Below, one piece after another: positions 17,654 through 26,577 of a stretch of DNA of 64,000 nucleotides (position 1 is its first letter; the number at the start of each line of letters is the position of its first letter). The notes under the pieces were generated by a model, which saw only the letters and a program-made list of their open reading frames with translations, did not search any database and was not told the origin of the DNA. The DNA is taken from NCBI RefSeq assembly GCF_900100535.1, contig NZ_FNDG01000004.1:186001-250000 (forward strand), given 5' to 3'. A program made the position numbers and the translations under genes. This DNA is from Phytopseudomonas flavescens (lineage in GTDB: Bacteria > Pseudomonadota > Gammaproteobacteria > Pseudomonadales > Pseudomonadaceae).

Positions 17654-19009
17654 GTGAATAACGTTCAGAGTTCAGCCGACCCGCAGGTTGTCGCCCGCGC
17701 GGTCTCGAAAGTGAAACGCCATGTCCTGCCGCTGTTCGTGGTCATGTTCATCGTCAACTACATCGACCGGGTGAACATCGGCTTCGTGCGCAGCCACCTG
17801 GAAACCGATCTGGGTATCGGTGCCGCGGCCTACGGGCTGGGTGCCGGCCTGTTCTTCATCGGCTACGCATTGTTCGAGGTGCCCTCGAACATGCTCCTGC
17901 AGCGTTACGGCGCCAAGGTCTGGTTGACCCGCATCATGTTCACCTGGGGTGTCGTCGCCACCGCGATGGCCTTCGTGCCCAACGAAACCTGGTTCTACAT
18001 CCTGCGTTTCCTGCTCGGCGTCGCCGAGGCCGGTTTCTTCCCCGGCGTGGTGTACTACTTCACCAAGTGGCTGCCCGCCGGTGAGCGTGGCAAGGCCATG
18101 GCCATCTTCCTCAGCGGCTCGGCCATCGCGTCGATCATCTCCGGCCCGCTGTCCGGCCTGCTCCTGCAAATCGATGGCCTGGGTATGAAAGGCTGGCAGT
18201 GGATGTTCTTCATCGAGGGCATGTTCTCGGTGCTGCTCTGCGCTGTCGTCTGGTTCTGGCTGGATTCGCTGCCCAAGGACGCCAAATGGCTGACCGGCGA
18301 GGAGAGCCAGGCGCTCACCGACTGCATCGACGAAGAACAGCGGCAACGCCAGTTGGCGGCGGGGGAGACCGGCGCGGTCAGGCACTCGGCGTTCAAGCTG
18401 CTGCGCGATCCACAGATCATGCTGTTCTGCTTCCTGTACTTCTCCATCTCGCTGACCATCTATGGCTGCACCTTCTGGCTGCCGAGCATCATCCGCTCCA
18501 TGGGCGGGCTGGATGACCTGCAGGTCGGCCTGTTCAACTCGGTGCCGTGGATCATCTCGGTAGCCGCCATGTACGCCTTCGCCAGCCTGGCCGCGCGCTA
18601 CAAGTGGCAACAGGCCTGGGCCTCGGCAGCCTTCGTGATCGCCGCGTTCGGGCTGTTCATGTCCACCACCGGGGGACCGATCTTCTCCTTCATCGCCATC
18701 TGCTTCGCGGCCATCGGCTTCAAGGCGGCATCCTCGCTGTTCTGGCCGATTCCCCAGGCGTACCTGGATGCGCGCATCGCCGCGGCGGTGATCGCCCTGA
18801 TCAACTCGGTGGGCAGCCTGGGCGGCTTCGTGGCGCCCGCTACCTTCGGTTACCTCGAAGAGCACACCGGCTCCATCGAAGGCGGCCTGATCGGTCTGGC
18901 CGTGGTCTCGCTGATCGCCGGCATCCTGGTGTTCATGACCAAGACCAGCAAGGGCGCCAAAGGCAAGGACAATGGAGTGAGTCCCAAACCAGCTGCATCG
19001 CCAGCCTGA
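17654..19009 (+). CDS. MFS transporter, anion:cation symporter family
   Basis: A 451-residue ACS-family transporter with 12 membrane segments: MFIVNYIDRVNIGF at segment 1, LLQRYGAKVWLTR as motif A, and RFLLGVAEAGFFPGVVYYFTKWLP at segments 4-5. This is the signature of organic-anion importers for hexuronates, glucarate, tartrate or phthalate. The GTG at 17654 has GGGAG nine bases upstream and leaves a short N-terminal tail; an ATG at 17609 is in frame without a good ribosome site and is the alternative start. It probably imports the substrate of the next gene's enzyme. Confidence 0.85.
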   Translation: MNNVQSSADPQVVARAVSKVKRHVLPLFVVMFIVNYIDRVNIGFVRSHLETDLGIGAAAYGLGAGLFFIGYALFEVPSNMLLQRYGAKVWLTRIMFTWGVVATAMAFVPNETWFYILRFLLGVAEAGFFPGVVYYFTKWLPAGERGKAMAIFLSGSAIASIISGPLSGLLLQIDGLGMKGWQWMFFIEGMFSVLLCAVVWFWLDSLPKDAKWLTGEESQALTDCIDEEQRQRQLAAGETGAVRHSAFKLLRDPQIMLFCFLYFSISLTIYGCTFWLPSIIRSMGGLDDLQVGLFNSVPWIISVAAMYAFASLAARYKWQQAWASAAFVIAAFGLFMSTTGGPIFSFIAICFAAIGFKAASSLFWPIPQAYLDARIAAAVIALINSVGSLGGFVAPATFGYLEEHTGSIEGGLIGLAVVSLIAGILVFMTKTSKGAKGKDNGVSPKPAASPA

Positions 19010-19039
19010 GAACCTACTCACGAGCTCGTGAGCAGGTTC
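19010..19039. repeat. 30-base interrupted palindrome between transporter and dehydratase genes
   Basis: GAACCT-a-CTCACGAG and CTCGTGAG-c-AGGTTC pair with a single mismatch (positions 19016 and 19033). It begins within the stop codon of the transporter gene. No T-run follows, so it is not a simple terminator; an mRNA-processing or attenuating hairpin that sets the ratio of the two products, or a protein site, is possible. Confidence 0.6.
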
Positions 19040-19104
19040 TGAGCAACGTCCAGGCGCCGGCACCATCGGCGCAGTAATCCTGCAAGATTCAAGGAGTTCC
19101 AATC

Positions 19105-20379
19105 ATGAGGATCAAACACGTACGGGTAACGCCGATCGCGTTCCGTGACGCGCCCCTGCTCAACGCCAGTGGCATCCACGAACCCTACGCCTTGCGTTCG
19201 ATCATCGAAGTGGAAAGTGACAACGGCTACATCGGACTCGGTGAAAGCTACGGCGATGCGCCGGTGCTCAGCGTGTTGCAGGCCATGCAGGCGTCGCTGG
19301 TGGGGCTCGATCCCTTCGACCTCAATGGCTTGCGTGCCCGTGTGGTGAAGACCGTCGCTGCGCTGCAGCCTGGTACTGCCGGTGCCGAACTGGCGCCCGG
19401 TTCGCACCCGAGCAAGCAGGTGGCGAACGCCTACTCGGCCTTCGAGGTGGCCTTTCTCGATCTGCAGGCCCGTTCGCTGGGCATGCCTCTGGTCGATCTG
19501 CTGGGTGGCGCGGTGCGCGACCAGGTGCCGTTCAGCGCCTACCTGTTCCTCAAGTACGCCGAACATCTGGGCTCGCCCTACAAGCCAGATCGCTGGGGGG
19601 AGGGCATCAGCCCCGAGCAGATCGTTGCCCAGGCACGCACCATGATCGAAGAGAACGGCTTCAAGAGCATCAAGCTCAAGGCCGGTACCTTGCTCGGCCC
19701 GGAACACGAGGTCGCCTGCATCAAGGCGCTGCGGCAGGCCTTCCCCGACACGCCACTGCGCATCGACCCCAACGGCAACTGGTCGGTGGAAACCTCGCTG
19801 CGCATGGCCGAGCTGATGGGCGATGACCTGCAGTATTACGAAGACCCTTGCCCTGGACTGGAAGGCATGGCCGAGGTGCACAAGCGCACCGGCATTCCCC
19901 TGGCGACCAATATGGTGGTCACCGATTTCGACGAGTTCCGCCGCAGCGTGGCGCTCAACAGCGTGCAGATCGTGCTCGCCGATCACCACTATTGGGGCGG
20001 CCTGCGTGATACGCAGATCCTCGCCCGCATGTGCGACACCTTCGGTCTGGGCGTGTCCATGCACTCCAACTCGCACCTGGGGATCAGCCTGATGGCCATG
20101 ACCCACGTGGCCGCCGCCGTACCGAACCTGTCCTACGCCTGCGATACCCATTACCCCTGGCAGGAGCGGGATGAGGAAGTGATCAAGGGCGGCAAGCTGC
20201 CGATCGTCGATGGCTGCGTGAAGGTCACCCGCTCACCCGGCCTGGGCGTCGAGCTGGATTACGATCAACTGGCCAAGCTCAATGACCAGTACCTGACCTG
20301 CGGCATTCGTTCGCGCAACGACGTGACCCAGATGCAGAAGTACGATCCCGACTGGCGAGCCCTCAAGCCACGGTTCTGA
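19105..20379 (+). CDS. Glucarate-dehydratase-like enzyme (enolase superfamily)
   Basis: A 424-residue enzyme of the GlucD branch. It has K190-x-K192 (KLKAG), D221 and N223 (DPNGNW), E246 (YYEDP), N269 (ATNM), D293 and the catalytic H320 (MHSNSH). These match the glucarate dehydratase layout, in which the third metal ligand is Asn and a Lys-x-Lys and a His act as bases. It would convert an aldaric acid such as glucarate to a 5-keto-4-deoxy product. It is somewhat shorter than E. coli GudD and its N-terminus differs from the standard Pseudomonas GudD I know, so a related substrate is possible. AAGGAG precedes the ATG. It shares an operon with the upstream transporter. Confidence 0.85.
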   Translation: MRIKHVRVTPIAFRDAPLLNASGIHEPYALRSIIEVESDNGYIGLGESYGDAPVLSVLQAMQASLVGLDPFDLNGLRARVVKTVAALQPGTAGAELAPGSHPSKQVANAYSAFEVAFLDLQARSLGMPLVDLLGGAVRDQVPFSAYLFLKYAEHLGSPYKPDRWGEGISPEQIVAQARTMIEENGFKSIKLKAGTLLGPEHEVACIKALRQAFPDTPLRIDPNGNWSVETSLRMAELMGDDLQYYEDPCPGLEGMAEVHKRTGIPLATNMVVTDFDEFRRSVALNSVQIVLADHHYWGGLRDTQILARMCDTFGLGVSMHSNSHLGISLMAMTHVAAAVPNLSYACDTHYPWQERDEEVIKGGKLPIVDGCVKVTRSPGLGVELDYDQLAKLNDQYLTCGIRSRNDVTQMQKYDPDWRALKPRF

Positions 20380-20426
20380 ACCCTGGCGCGTCGAGACGGC
20401 CGGGCCAGGTCATCGGGTCCGGTTCA

Positions 20427-20993
20427 TCAAGGCCGAGCCCAGGTGTGCAACAGATGCTTCGCCTCGGCGCTGCCAATCACCTGGGCGTACTCATCCTGCA
20501 GATTGGCCAATGCCATGGCATGCACCTCTTCGGCGCTGCGCATCACCCCGTTGTAATCGGCTTTTGCGAAGGCAAAGCAGGCATCCGCCACGACATGGGT
20601 GGCGAAGCCGAGATTGCCAGCCGAGCGTGCCGTGCCTTCGACCGAGTTGTTGGTACTCACTCCGACGATCACCAGTGATTCGATACCTCGGACCCGCAGC
20701 CAGCGCTCCAGACCGGAGTTGATGAAAGCATCGGGTACGTTCTTCTCGACCACGTGCTCTTCAGGCAATGGCTGCAATGGTTGTTGAAACTCGACACCGA
20801 ATTGCCCGGGCGCGAATGCCGAGCCGGGCGACCTGGAGATATGACGCACGTGCACGCAAGGAGCATGGGCCTGTCGCCAGGCCTGCAGGAGCTCGGCGAT
20901 TCGGCTGGGCGCGTCGGGGTTGTTGCGCTCCCCGGCAGCCGCCTCGAGCATGCCGCGTTGCATATCGATGATCAGCAAAGTCGGTAGGGGCAT
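20427..20993 (-). CDS. Isochorismatase-fold hydrolase with Ser in place of the catalytic Cys
   Basis: A 188-residue protein of the isochorismatase/nicotinamidase fold. D10 (LIIDMQ) and K84 (VVEKN) of the usual Asp-Lys-Cys triad are present, but the third position reads GVSTNNSVEGTAR, giving S117 where cysteine hydrolases have Cys. Homologs with Ser at this point exist in the wider family, including isochorismatases that do not use a Cys nucleophile. It is monocistronic, convergent with the dehydratase gene. Substrate unknown. Confidence 0.82.
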   Translation of the reverse strand: MPLPTLLIIDMQRGMLEAAAGERNNPDAPSRIAELLQAWRQAHAPCVHVRHISRSPGSAFAPGQFGVEFQQPLQPLPEEHVVEKNVPDAFINSGLERWLRVRGIESLVIVGVSTNNSVEGTARSAGNLGFATHVVADACFAFAKADYNGVMRSAEEVHAMALANLQDEYAQVIGSAEAKHLLHTWARP

Positions 20994-21126
20994 GGACAGG
21001 TCCTCGATGTTGAGTGGCGGATTGGCGCCGTGCGGGCAGACCTTGCATGACGGCCAGGATGGACGCCCTCAGGACATTGCATCTTGCACGACCAAATCAT
21101 GGGTGCCGTGCAGGATGCATAGTTCA

Positions 21127-21149
21127 ATTATTTTTGAAATAAAAATAAT
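21127..21149. promoter_or_regulatory. AT-rich inverted repeat upstream of an orphan gene
   Basis: ATTATTTTT and AAAAATAAT are perfect 9-base arms around GAAAT. The surrounding 60 bases are far richer in A and T than the rest of the window. The TATAAA at 21153-21158 may be the -10 of the promoter for the gene at 21245. The repeat could be an operator, an UP element or a silencer-type binding site. Confidence 0.45.
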
Positions 21150-21244
21150 CCTTATAAATCAGTTAGTTGTTTTTTATCGGAAGCTGGCATGCACCCTGCA
21201 ACATTCCCTCCGACGAAGGAACACCAAACAAGAGGGTACGAGCC

Positions 21245-21595
21245 ATGCAATACGCCATCCAGCAGCTGATCGAAAATCTCCCGGACCATGTAGTCGATTT
21301 CAAGAAGCGCCCCGATGGGATGTTGCTGATGACGTTGCGCAAGGACGATGAGGTGGTATTCGTGAAGGCCATCGACCGCCAGACCGTGTTTTGCGAAACC
21401 CGTGTAAAGGCTCTGCTGCACGAAATCATGCGTGACAGCAAGCTGACCAGCGGTGAAATCAACTGGAAAGGCCAGGGCGCCCAGTGGATCGACCGCACGC
21501 TGCCGACCTTCACTGGTGCTCCGATCAATCCGACCGCCGCCAAGATGATGTGGGCCCGCCGCGCCCGTGACGGCGGCTATCGCGCCATCGCCTGA
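21245..21595 (+). CDS. Hypothetical protein, 116 residues
   Basis: I do not recognise a family. The protein is soluble, without signal peptide or membrane helix. It has an amphipathic N-terminus (QYAIQQLIENLP), a beta-rich middle (DGMLLMTLRKDDEVVFVKAI) and a basic C-terminus (MMWARRARDGGYRAIA). The ATG at 21245 is preceded by CAAGAGGGTACGAGCC, a fair ribosome site; the frame extends to 21167 through AT-rich promoter DNA. It is a single-gene unit with a strong terminator right after it, which supports it being real and well expressed. Confidence 0.7.
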   Translation: MQYAIQQLIENLPDHVVDFKKRPDGMLLMTLRKDDEVVFVKAIDRQTVFCETRVKALLHEIMRDSKLTSGEINWKGQGAQWIDRTLPTFTGAPINPTAAKMMWARRARDGGYRAIA

Positions 21596-21616
21596 GAGCT
21601 GCAAGGCGCCCCGAAG

Positions 21617-21640
21617 AACCCCGCCTAGGCGGGGTTTTTT
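21617..21640 (+). terminator. Rho-independent terminator
   Basis: AACCCCGCC-TA-GGCGGGGTT forms a perfect 9-base-pair GC-rich stem followed by a run of Ts, 22 bases after the stop of the 116-residue gene. Confidence 0.92.
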
Positions 21641-21665
21641 GTGTCTGGCGCTTGCGCACACTCTT

Positions 21666-21685
21666 GGCCTGGCCTGGCCTGGCCT
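21666..21685. repeat. Four tandem GGCCT units
   Basis: A pentanucleotide repeat in four perfect copies between the terminator and the pgm stop codon. It is intergenic, so copy-number change would not alter a protein. Confidence 0.8.
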
Positions 21686-21721
21686 GCGCCCAGTCCGGGC
21701 TGGGCGTCGGCGCTTTGCGTT

Positions 21722-23386
21722 TCAACCGGCCAATACGCTGTCCACCAGTGCCTTGGCTTCTTGCTGGATACGCTGCAGGTGCGTATCTCCCTCGAAACTC
21801 TCGGCGTAGATCTTGTACACATCCTCGGTTCCGGATGGGCGAGCGGCGAACCAGCCGCTGTCGGTGACGACCTTGAGTCCACCGATGGCCGCGCCGTTGC
21901 CTGGCGCTTCGGTGAGAATGGCGGTGATCGGCTGCCCGGCCAGCTCGCTGGCGGTCACCTGAGAGGCGGACAGCTTGCCGAGGCGGGCCTTCTGTTCGCG
22001 GTCGGCGGGGGCGTCGATACGTTGGTAGACGGGGGCGCCGAAACGCTCGGTCAACGCCTGATAGCGTTCGCCAGGGTCCTTGCCCGTCACCGCGGTGATC
22101 TCCGCCGCCAGCAGGCCGAGAATGATGCCGTCCTTGTCGGTGGACCAGGCGCTGCCGTCCTTGCGCAGGAACGAAGCGCCCGCGGACTCCTCGCCACCGA
22201 AGCCGAAGCGGCCGTCGACCAGGCCATCGACGAACCACTTGAAGCCCACGGGTACCTCGACCACCTGACGGCCGATGCCCTTGGCGACACGGTCGATCAT
22301 CGACGAGGACACCAGGGTCTTGCCGATGGCGGCCTGGGCAGACCATTGCGGGCGGTGGGTGAACAGGTACTCGATGGCCACGGCCAGGTAATGGTTGGGA
22401 TTGAGCAGCCCTGTCGAGCGGGCGACGATGCCGTGGCGGTCGTGGTCGGTGTCGCAGGCGAAGGACACGTCGAAGCGATCCTTGCTCTCGATCAGGCCGG
22501 CCATGGCGTGGGGCGAGCTGCAATCTATGCGGATCTTGCCGTCCCAGTCGACGCGCATGAAGCGGAAGGTCGGATCGATGCGCGTCGATAGCACCTCGAG
22601 CGGCAGGCGGAAACGCTCGGCGATGCGTGTCCAGTAATGGACGCCGGCGCCGCCCAGCGGATCGACCGCGAAGGTGAAGCCCGCGCCGCGAATCGCCTGC
22701 AGATCGAGCACCTGTTCGAGGTCGCCAACGTAATGCTCGATGAAGTCGTAACGCTGGGTGGTCGGTGCTTTCAGGGCGCTGGCGTAGTCGATGCGCTGCA
22801 CGCCCTTGAGGCCAGCCACGAGCAGTTGGTTGGCGCGCTCCTGAATCCACTTGGTGACACCGGTATCGGCCGGGCCGCCGTTCGTGGCGTTGTACTTGAA
22901 GCCGCCGTCGGCGGGCGGATTGTGCGAGGGGGTGATGACGATGCCGTCGGCCAGGCCGCTGCTGCGCTCGCGGTTGTAGTCGAGGATCGCCTTGGAGATC
23001 GCCGGAGTCGGCGTGTAACCGGGCTCGCCAGCGGTTTCGCTGCAACCGGCATCGATGCGGGTTTCGACGCCGTTGGCGGCGAGCACTTCGAGGGCCGACA
23101 CGAAGGCGGGCTCGGACAGCGCATGGGTGTCCATGCCGATGAACAGCGGGCCGTCGATGCCCTGGCCGCGGCGGTAGTCGCAGATCGCCTGGGTCACGGC
23201 AAGGATGTGCCATTCGTTGAAGCTGTTCTTCAACGACGAACCGCGGTGGCCCGAGGTGCCGAACGACACCTGCTGCGCCGGATCGCTCGGATCCGGCCGC
23301 TCGCTGTAATAGCGGGCAATCAGGCGCGGCAGGTTGGTCAGGCTGTGCTCGTCGGGCAGGCGTCCTGCGTTGCGGTCGATGCTCAT
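21722..23386 (-). CDS. pgm: Alpha-D-glucose phosphate-specific phosphoglucomutase
   Basis: A 554-residue enzyme of the alpha-D-phosphohexomutase superfamily, interconverting glucose 1-phosphate and glucose 6-phosphate. FGTSGHRG lies near residue 42, the phosphoserine loop is TPSHNPP (S154), the metal loop is DTDHDRHG, sugar specificity is set by GGEESAG, and the phosphate-binding loop is RPSGTED near the end. Length and motifs match the PgmA/Pgm type (about 546-550 residues), not AlgC. It links glycogen/trehalose metabolism to central carbon; a trehalose synthase lies 5 kb away. Confidence 0.95.
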   Translation of the reverse strand: MSIDRNAGRLPDEHSLTNLPRLIARYYSERPDPSDPAQQVSFGTSGHRGSSLKNSFNEWHILAVTQAICDYRRGQGIDGPLFIGMDTHALSEPAFVSALEVLAANGVETRIDAGCSETAGEPGYTPTPAISKAILDYNRERSSGLADGIVITPSHNPPADGGFKYNATNGGPADTGVTKWIQERANQLLVAGLKGVQRIDYASALKAPTTQRYDFIEHYVGDLEQVLDLQAIRGAGFTFAVDPLGGAGVHYWTRIAERFRLPLEVLSTRIDPTFRFMRVDWDGKIRIDCSSPHAMAGLIESKDRFDVSFACDTDHDRHGIVARSTGLLNPNHYLAVAIEYLFTHRPQWSAQAAIGKTLVSSSMIDRVAKGIGRQVVEVPVGFKWFVDGLVDGRFGFGGEESAGASFLRKDGSAWSTDKDGIILGLLAAEITAVTGKDPGERYQALTERFGAPVYQRIDAPADREQKARLGKLSASQVTASELAGQPITAILTEAPGNGAAIGGLKVVTDSGWFAARPSGTEDVYKIYAESFEGDTHLQRIQQEAKALVDSVLAG

Positions 23387-23761
23387 CAGGGGTTCCTTTA
23401 AACAGAGGTAGGGCTGGCATCAGGCTCGCTGCGCGTTGGCTGTACGCCGCCGGCGAAGGGCTGAGGCGAGCAGGGTTCCGCCGTTCGACACTGCGACAGG
23501 GGGCTGGAGTTCCCCTGTTCGCGGTGGCTGATGCGATAAGGTCGTATTGCGAGGCGGCCATGGGACTACGGGCCGGTGTGCGATTGTTTTAACATTCGGT
23601 TACATTTCGTCGGAAGCTTGCTGCCGATAGATTTTGTTCATGTGCAGTTTGATATCATTTTGCTATTGTCGATTCATGGTCCTCGGTTTCATGCGCAGGG
23701 CCTGATTTGCTGGGCTGACAGGGAAGCGTTGGTGACTGCTTTTCCACTCGGTGCCGCTGCC
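23387..23761. other. Intergenic region upstream of the chemoreceptor
   Basis: Some 375 bases between divergent pgm and chemoreceptor starts. The right half is AT-rich and contains GCCGATAG (23623-23630), which resembles the -10 of a FliA (sigma-28) promoter, but no good -35 (TAAA) is found at the right distance. No short gene is seen. Confidence 0.35.
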
Positions 23762-25390
23762 ATGTCTATGCGCAACTTCAATATCGCCCCCCGTGCTGCT
23801 TTCTGTTTCACGCTGATCACGCTGCTGGTCATCGTCCTTGGAGTCTTTTCACTCTTCAAGCTGAGTGACCTCTACAAGGCCGAGCAGGACATCGAATCGA
23901 ACTGGATGGCGAGCATCCAGGCGACCGGAGAGATGCAGAAGGATCTGCTCAACATCCGCCTGGAAACCCTGCGCCTGCTCGCCGCCGGCGAGACCGCCAC
24001 ACAGGCTGTCGACGACAGTGCGGTGCAGAGCTATCGCGCTTCGCTGCAACGGGTGATCGATCGCTATGAAGCCGGCTTCATCTCCGCGGGGGCCGAGCGC
24101 GATATCTTCAACCATGTGCGCACCAGTGCCCAGGCCTATCTGGCGGGGCAGCAGCAGATCATGGAGCAACTGCGTCAGCACCAATTCGCGCAGGCGCTGA
24201 GCCTGGCCAACGGGCAGGTGCGTGAGGACGGTACCCAGTTGCAGCAGCATCTGGATCAGCTGATCGCCTTCAACATGGAGGGTGCCAAGCAGGCCGGCAT
24301 CGCCGCCAACGACACTTACGGGCATGGCCGTACCGGGGTCGTGGTGACCATTTCGGTGGCCGTGCTGCTGACCCTGCTGCTGGCGACGCTGCTCACGCGC
24401 TCCATCGTCAGGCCGCTCAGCGAGGCGCTGCTCGGCGCTGAAACCATCGCCGCAGGCGACCTCACCCGCGCGATCCAGGTCAGCGGCAAGGACGAGGCCG
24501 GCCGCTTGCTGGCCGCCCAGGCGCTGATGCAGCGGAACCTCAACCAGGCGATCCGGCAGATCAGCGACTCCTCGACGCAACTGGCTTCGGCGGCCGAAGA
24601 GATGGCGGCGGTCACCGAGGAAAGTACCCGCGGCCTGCAGAGCCAGAATGCCGAGATCGATCAGGCCGCCACCGCCGTGACGGAGATGAGCGCGGCGGTC
24701 GAAGAGGTCTCGCGCAATGCCAGCCAGGCGTCGGACGCCGCCCGTGACTCGACCCTGTCGGCCAATGCCGGTAACCAGCACGTGTCGCGTACCGTCTCCG
24801 CCATCCGGCAACTGTCGGGCAATGTCATGGACGCCTCCGAACAGGTTCAGGGCCTGGCGACTCAGGCGCGGGACATCAGCAAGGTACTGGACGTGATCCG
24901 CAACGTGGCCGAGCAGACCAACCTGCTCGCGCTCAACGCGGCGATCGAGGCGGCCCGCGCCGGCGAGCATGGCCGGGGCTTCGCCGTGGTGGCGGACGAA
25001 GTACGCGGCCTGGCGCATCGCACATCGGCCTCTACCCGCGAAATCGAACAGATGATCGCCGCGATTCAGGACGGCACCGAGAAGGCGGTACAGGCCATGC
25101 GTAACAGCAGCAACGAGGCCACCAGCACCTTGCAGGTGGCCGACGAGGCGGGGCGTTCCCTGGAAGCGATCGTCGAGGCCATCGGCCAGATCAACGAGCG
25201 TAACCTGCAGATCGCCACCGCTTCCGAAGAACAGTCGCATGTCGCCCGTGAAGTCGATCGCAACCTGGTGAGCATCCGTGACCTGTCGATCCAGAGTGCC
25301 TCGGGTGCCAACCAGACGGCCACGGCGTGCAGCGAGCTGGCGCGCCTGGCCATGGACCTCAATGGGCTGGTGGGGCGCTTCAGGGTCTGA
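23762..25390 (+). CDS. Methyl-accepting chemotaxis protein
   Basis: A 542-residue transducer. Membrane helix 1 lies at residues 12-32 and a periplasmic four-helix-bundle-like sensor at about 33-187, largely helical with conserved-looking [15 protein letters not shown]. Membrane helix 2 is at about 190-210, followed by HAMP ([11 protein letters not shown] to about 265). The long signalling domain has a hairpin tip [20 protein letters not shown] near residue 385. The start chosen is ATG 23762; the frame is open to 23576 but that part is promoter. The ligand is not predictable. No C-terminal CheR pentapeptide is seen. Confidence 0.92.
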   Translation: MSMRNFNIAPRAAFCFTLITLLVIVLGVFSLFKLSDLYKAEQDIESNWMASIQATGEMQKDLLNIRLETLRLLAAGETATQAVDDSAVQSYRASLQRVIDRYEAGFISAGAERDIFNHVRTSAQAYLAGQQQIMEQLRQHQFAQALSLANGQVREDGTQLQQHLDQLIAFNMEGAKQAGIAANDTYGHGRTGVVVTISVAVLLTLLLATLLTRSIVRPLSEALLGAETIAAGDLTRAIQVSGKDEAGRLLAAQALMQRNLNQAIRQISDSSTQLASAAEEMAAVTEESTRGLQSQNAEIDQAATAVTEMSAAVEEVSRNASQASDAARDSTLSANAGNQHVSRTVSAIRQLSGNVMDASEQVQGLATQARDISKVLDVIRNVAEQTNLLALNAAIEAARAGEHGRGFAVVADEVRGLAHRTSASTREIEQMIAAIQDGTEKAVQAMRNSSNEATSTLQVADEAGRSLEAIVEAIGQINERNLQIATASEEQSHVAREVDRNLVSIRDLSIQSASGANQTATACSELARLAMDLNGLVGRFRV

Positions 25391-25451
25391 TCGGCGGCGC
25401 GCTGTCGTAGGTGGTGATGTTCAGCATGGCCAAGTGGGCGTGCGCATCGAT

Positions 25452-25865
25452 ATGATGCCCGGCATGATTTCATCACCGCCCACCCGTCAAGCCTGTCCGC
25501 CCGGTGCCTGCGACTGCGAGCGGGAGCTGTTGCGCGAGTCCTGCGCAGCCGATCAGCGCATTCTGCTGCTGACCCGTGCGGAGGAAAGGCGCCTGCTCGA
25601 GCGCCTGGAAAACCTCGCCAGCCTGGAGGACCTGGAGCGGCTGCAGGCGCGGCTGTTCGAGCAACTGGGCATCCGTGTGCGGATTGCGCCGGGTTTCAAC
25701 GAAGTGCGCAGCATGCGTGGCATCGCCATCCACATCGACGAGTTTCCCGGCCTCTGCCGCAAGACCCGCCAGGCCATTCCCGCCGCCATTCGCCGTGGCC
25801 TGGAGCGGCGCCCGGAAATCGCCTACGCACTGCTCAACGCCCACGACCTGTTTCGCGATCTGTAG
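25452..25865 (+). CDS. Hypothetical protein, 137 residues
   Basis: Not recognised. The N-terminus has a Cys cluster (QACPPGACDCERELLRESC), then a Leu/Glu/Arg-rich amphipathic helix that may form a coiled coil (about residues 40-75), then a mixed region GFNEVRSMRGIAIHIDEF and a C-terminal helix. The spaced Cys residues suggest metal binding, but there are no His partners. Three in-frame ATGs (25452, 25455, 25464) lack a strong ribosome site, so the start is uncertain. It converges with the Rrf2 regulator gene. Confidence 0.65.
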   Translation: MMPGMISSPPTRQACPPGACDCERELLRESCAADQRILLLTRAEERRLLERLENLASLEDLERLQARLFEQLGIRVRIAPGFNEVRSMRGIAIHIDEFPGLCRKTRQAIPAAIRRGLERRPEIAYALLNAHDLFRDL

Positions 25866-25992
25866 GGTCTGTTGACGTTTCAGCTCGAGCCGTTACTGCG
25901 AGAAACCTCGCGAGGCCCGGCCTCGTCGGGAGGCCGAAGGTGGTAGCGACCGCCAAACAGGCGACACCCATCCCATGATCAACTCCGTGTGC

Positions 25993-26442
25993 TCATAGCG
26001 TTTTCCGGGATGCCGGCAACGACTGGTAGCGGTGTTCGAAGTCATTGGCGAGATCGGCCACGCTGATCGCGCCCAGGCGCTGCAGCAGCAACGCCTGGGC
26101 CTCGTCGAAGGCCTGGCTGAGGGCAGCGTTGACCGCCTGCTCGACCAGGCATTGAGGGTGGTCGGTGGCCAGGCCGATGCTGAAGATCGATTGCGCCCCC
26201 AGGGCCTGGTGGATGTCCAGCAGGGTGATCTGCTGCAGCGGCTTGGCCAGTGCCCAGCCACCGTTGTGGCCTTTGTCCGAGGTCACGTAACCCTTTTCGC
26301 GCAGCAGGCCCATGGTGCGACGTACCACCACGGGATTGGTCTCGAGCATCCTGGCGATGGTTTCCGACGTGGTGCGCTGCTGGTGGCGATCCATATGGAT
26401 CAGCACGTGCAGCATGCGCGAGAGGCGGGTGTCGTTCCTCAT
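25993..26442 (-). CDS. Rrf2-family transcriptional regulator
   Basis: A 149-residue winged-helix regulator: RLSRMLHVLIHM, TSETIARMLETNPVVVRRTMGLLREKGYV (recognition helix) and SDKGHNGGWALAK (wing). Unlike IscR or NsrR it lacks the three-Cys cluster; only one Cys (PQC) is present, so an iron-sulfur cluster is unlikely. AGGAGAATCCG precedes the ATG at 26442. It is divergent from a CxxC flavoprotein gene with 135 bases between the starts and very likely controls it, perhaps as a redox or thiol-responsive switch. Confidence 0.85.
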   Translation of the reverse strand: MRNDTRLSRMLHVLIHMDRHQQRTTSETIARMLETNPVVVRRTMGLLREKGYVTSDKGHNGGWALAKPLQQITLLDIHQALGAQSIFSIGLATDHPQCLVEQAVNAALSQAFDEAQALLLQRLGAISVADLANDFEHRYQSLPASRKTL

Positions 26443-26577
26443 CGGATTCTCCTGGTCGGGGCGGTGGCCCGTTACGTAATGAACCATGTTACGAGTATTG
26501 ACCCGAATCCTTCATGTAACTCATGATGTTTCATGATGGCCGCGGGCGAGCCGAGGCCGATACACGGGAGTTGTTTC
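26443..26577. promoter_or_regulatory. Divergent promoter region of Rrf2 regulator and flavoprotein
   Basis: It contains repeated GTTAC/GTAAC elements (GTTACGTAA near 26470, ATGTTACGAG near 26487, CATGTAAC near 26513) and a pair of TCATGATG words. These are candidate operators of the Rrf2 regulator. The assignment is by pattern only. Confidence 0.4.

Noticed and set aside
21525..23561. Open frame of 678 codons on the minus strand over pgm
   Set aside because: It is the +1 shadow of pgm with Arg/Pro/Gly-rich low-complexity translation; the in-frame Pgm motifs are all in the other frame.
23600..23630. FliA-type promoter for the chemoreceptor
   Set aside because: GCCGATAG fits the -10, but there is no TAAA-like -35 at the required distance.
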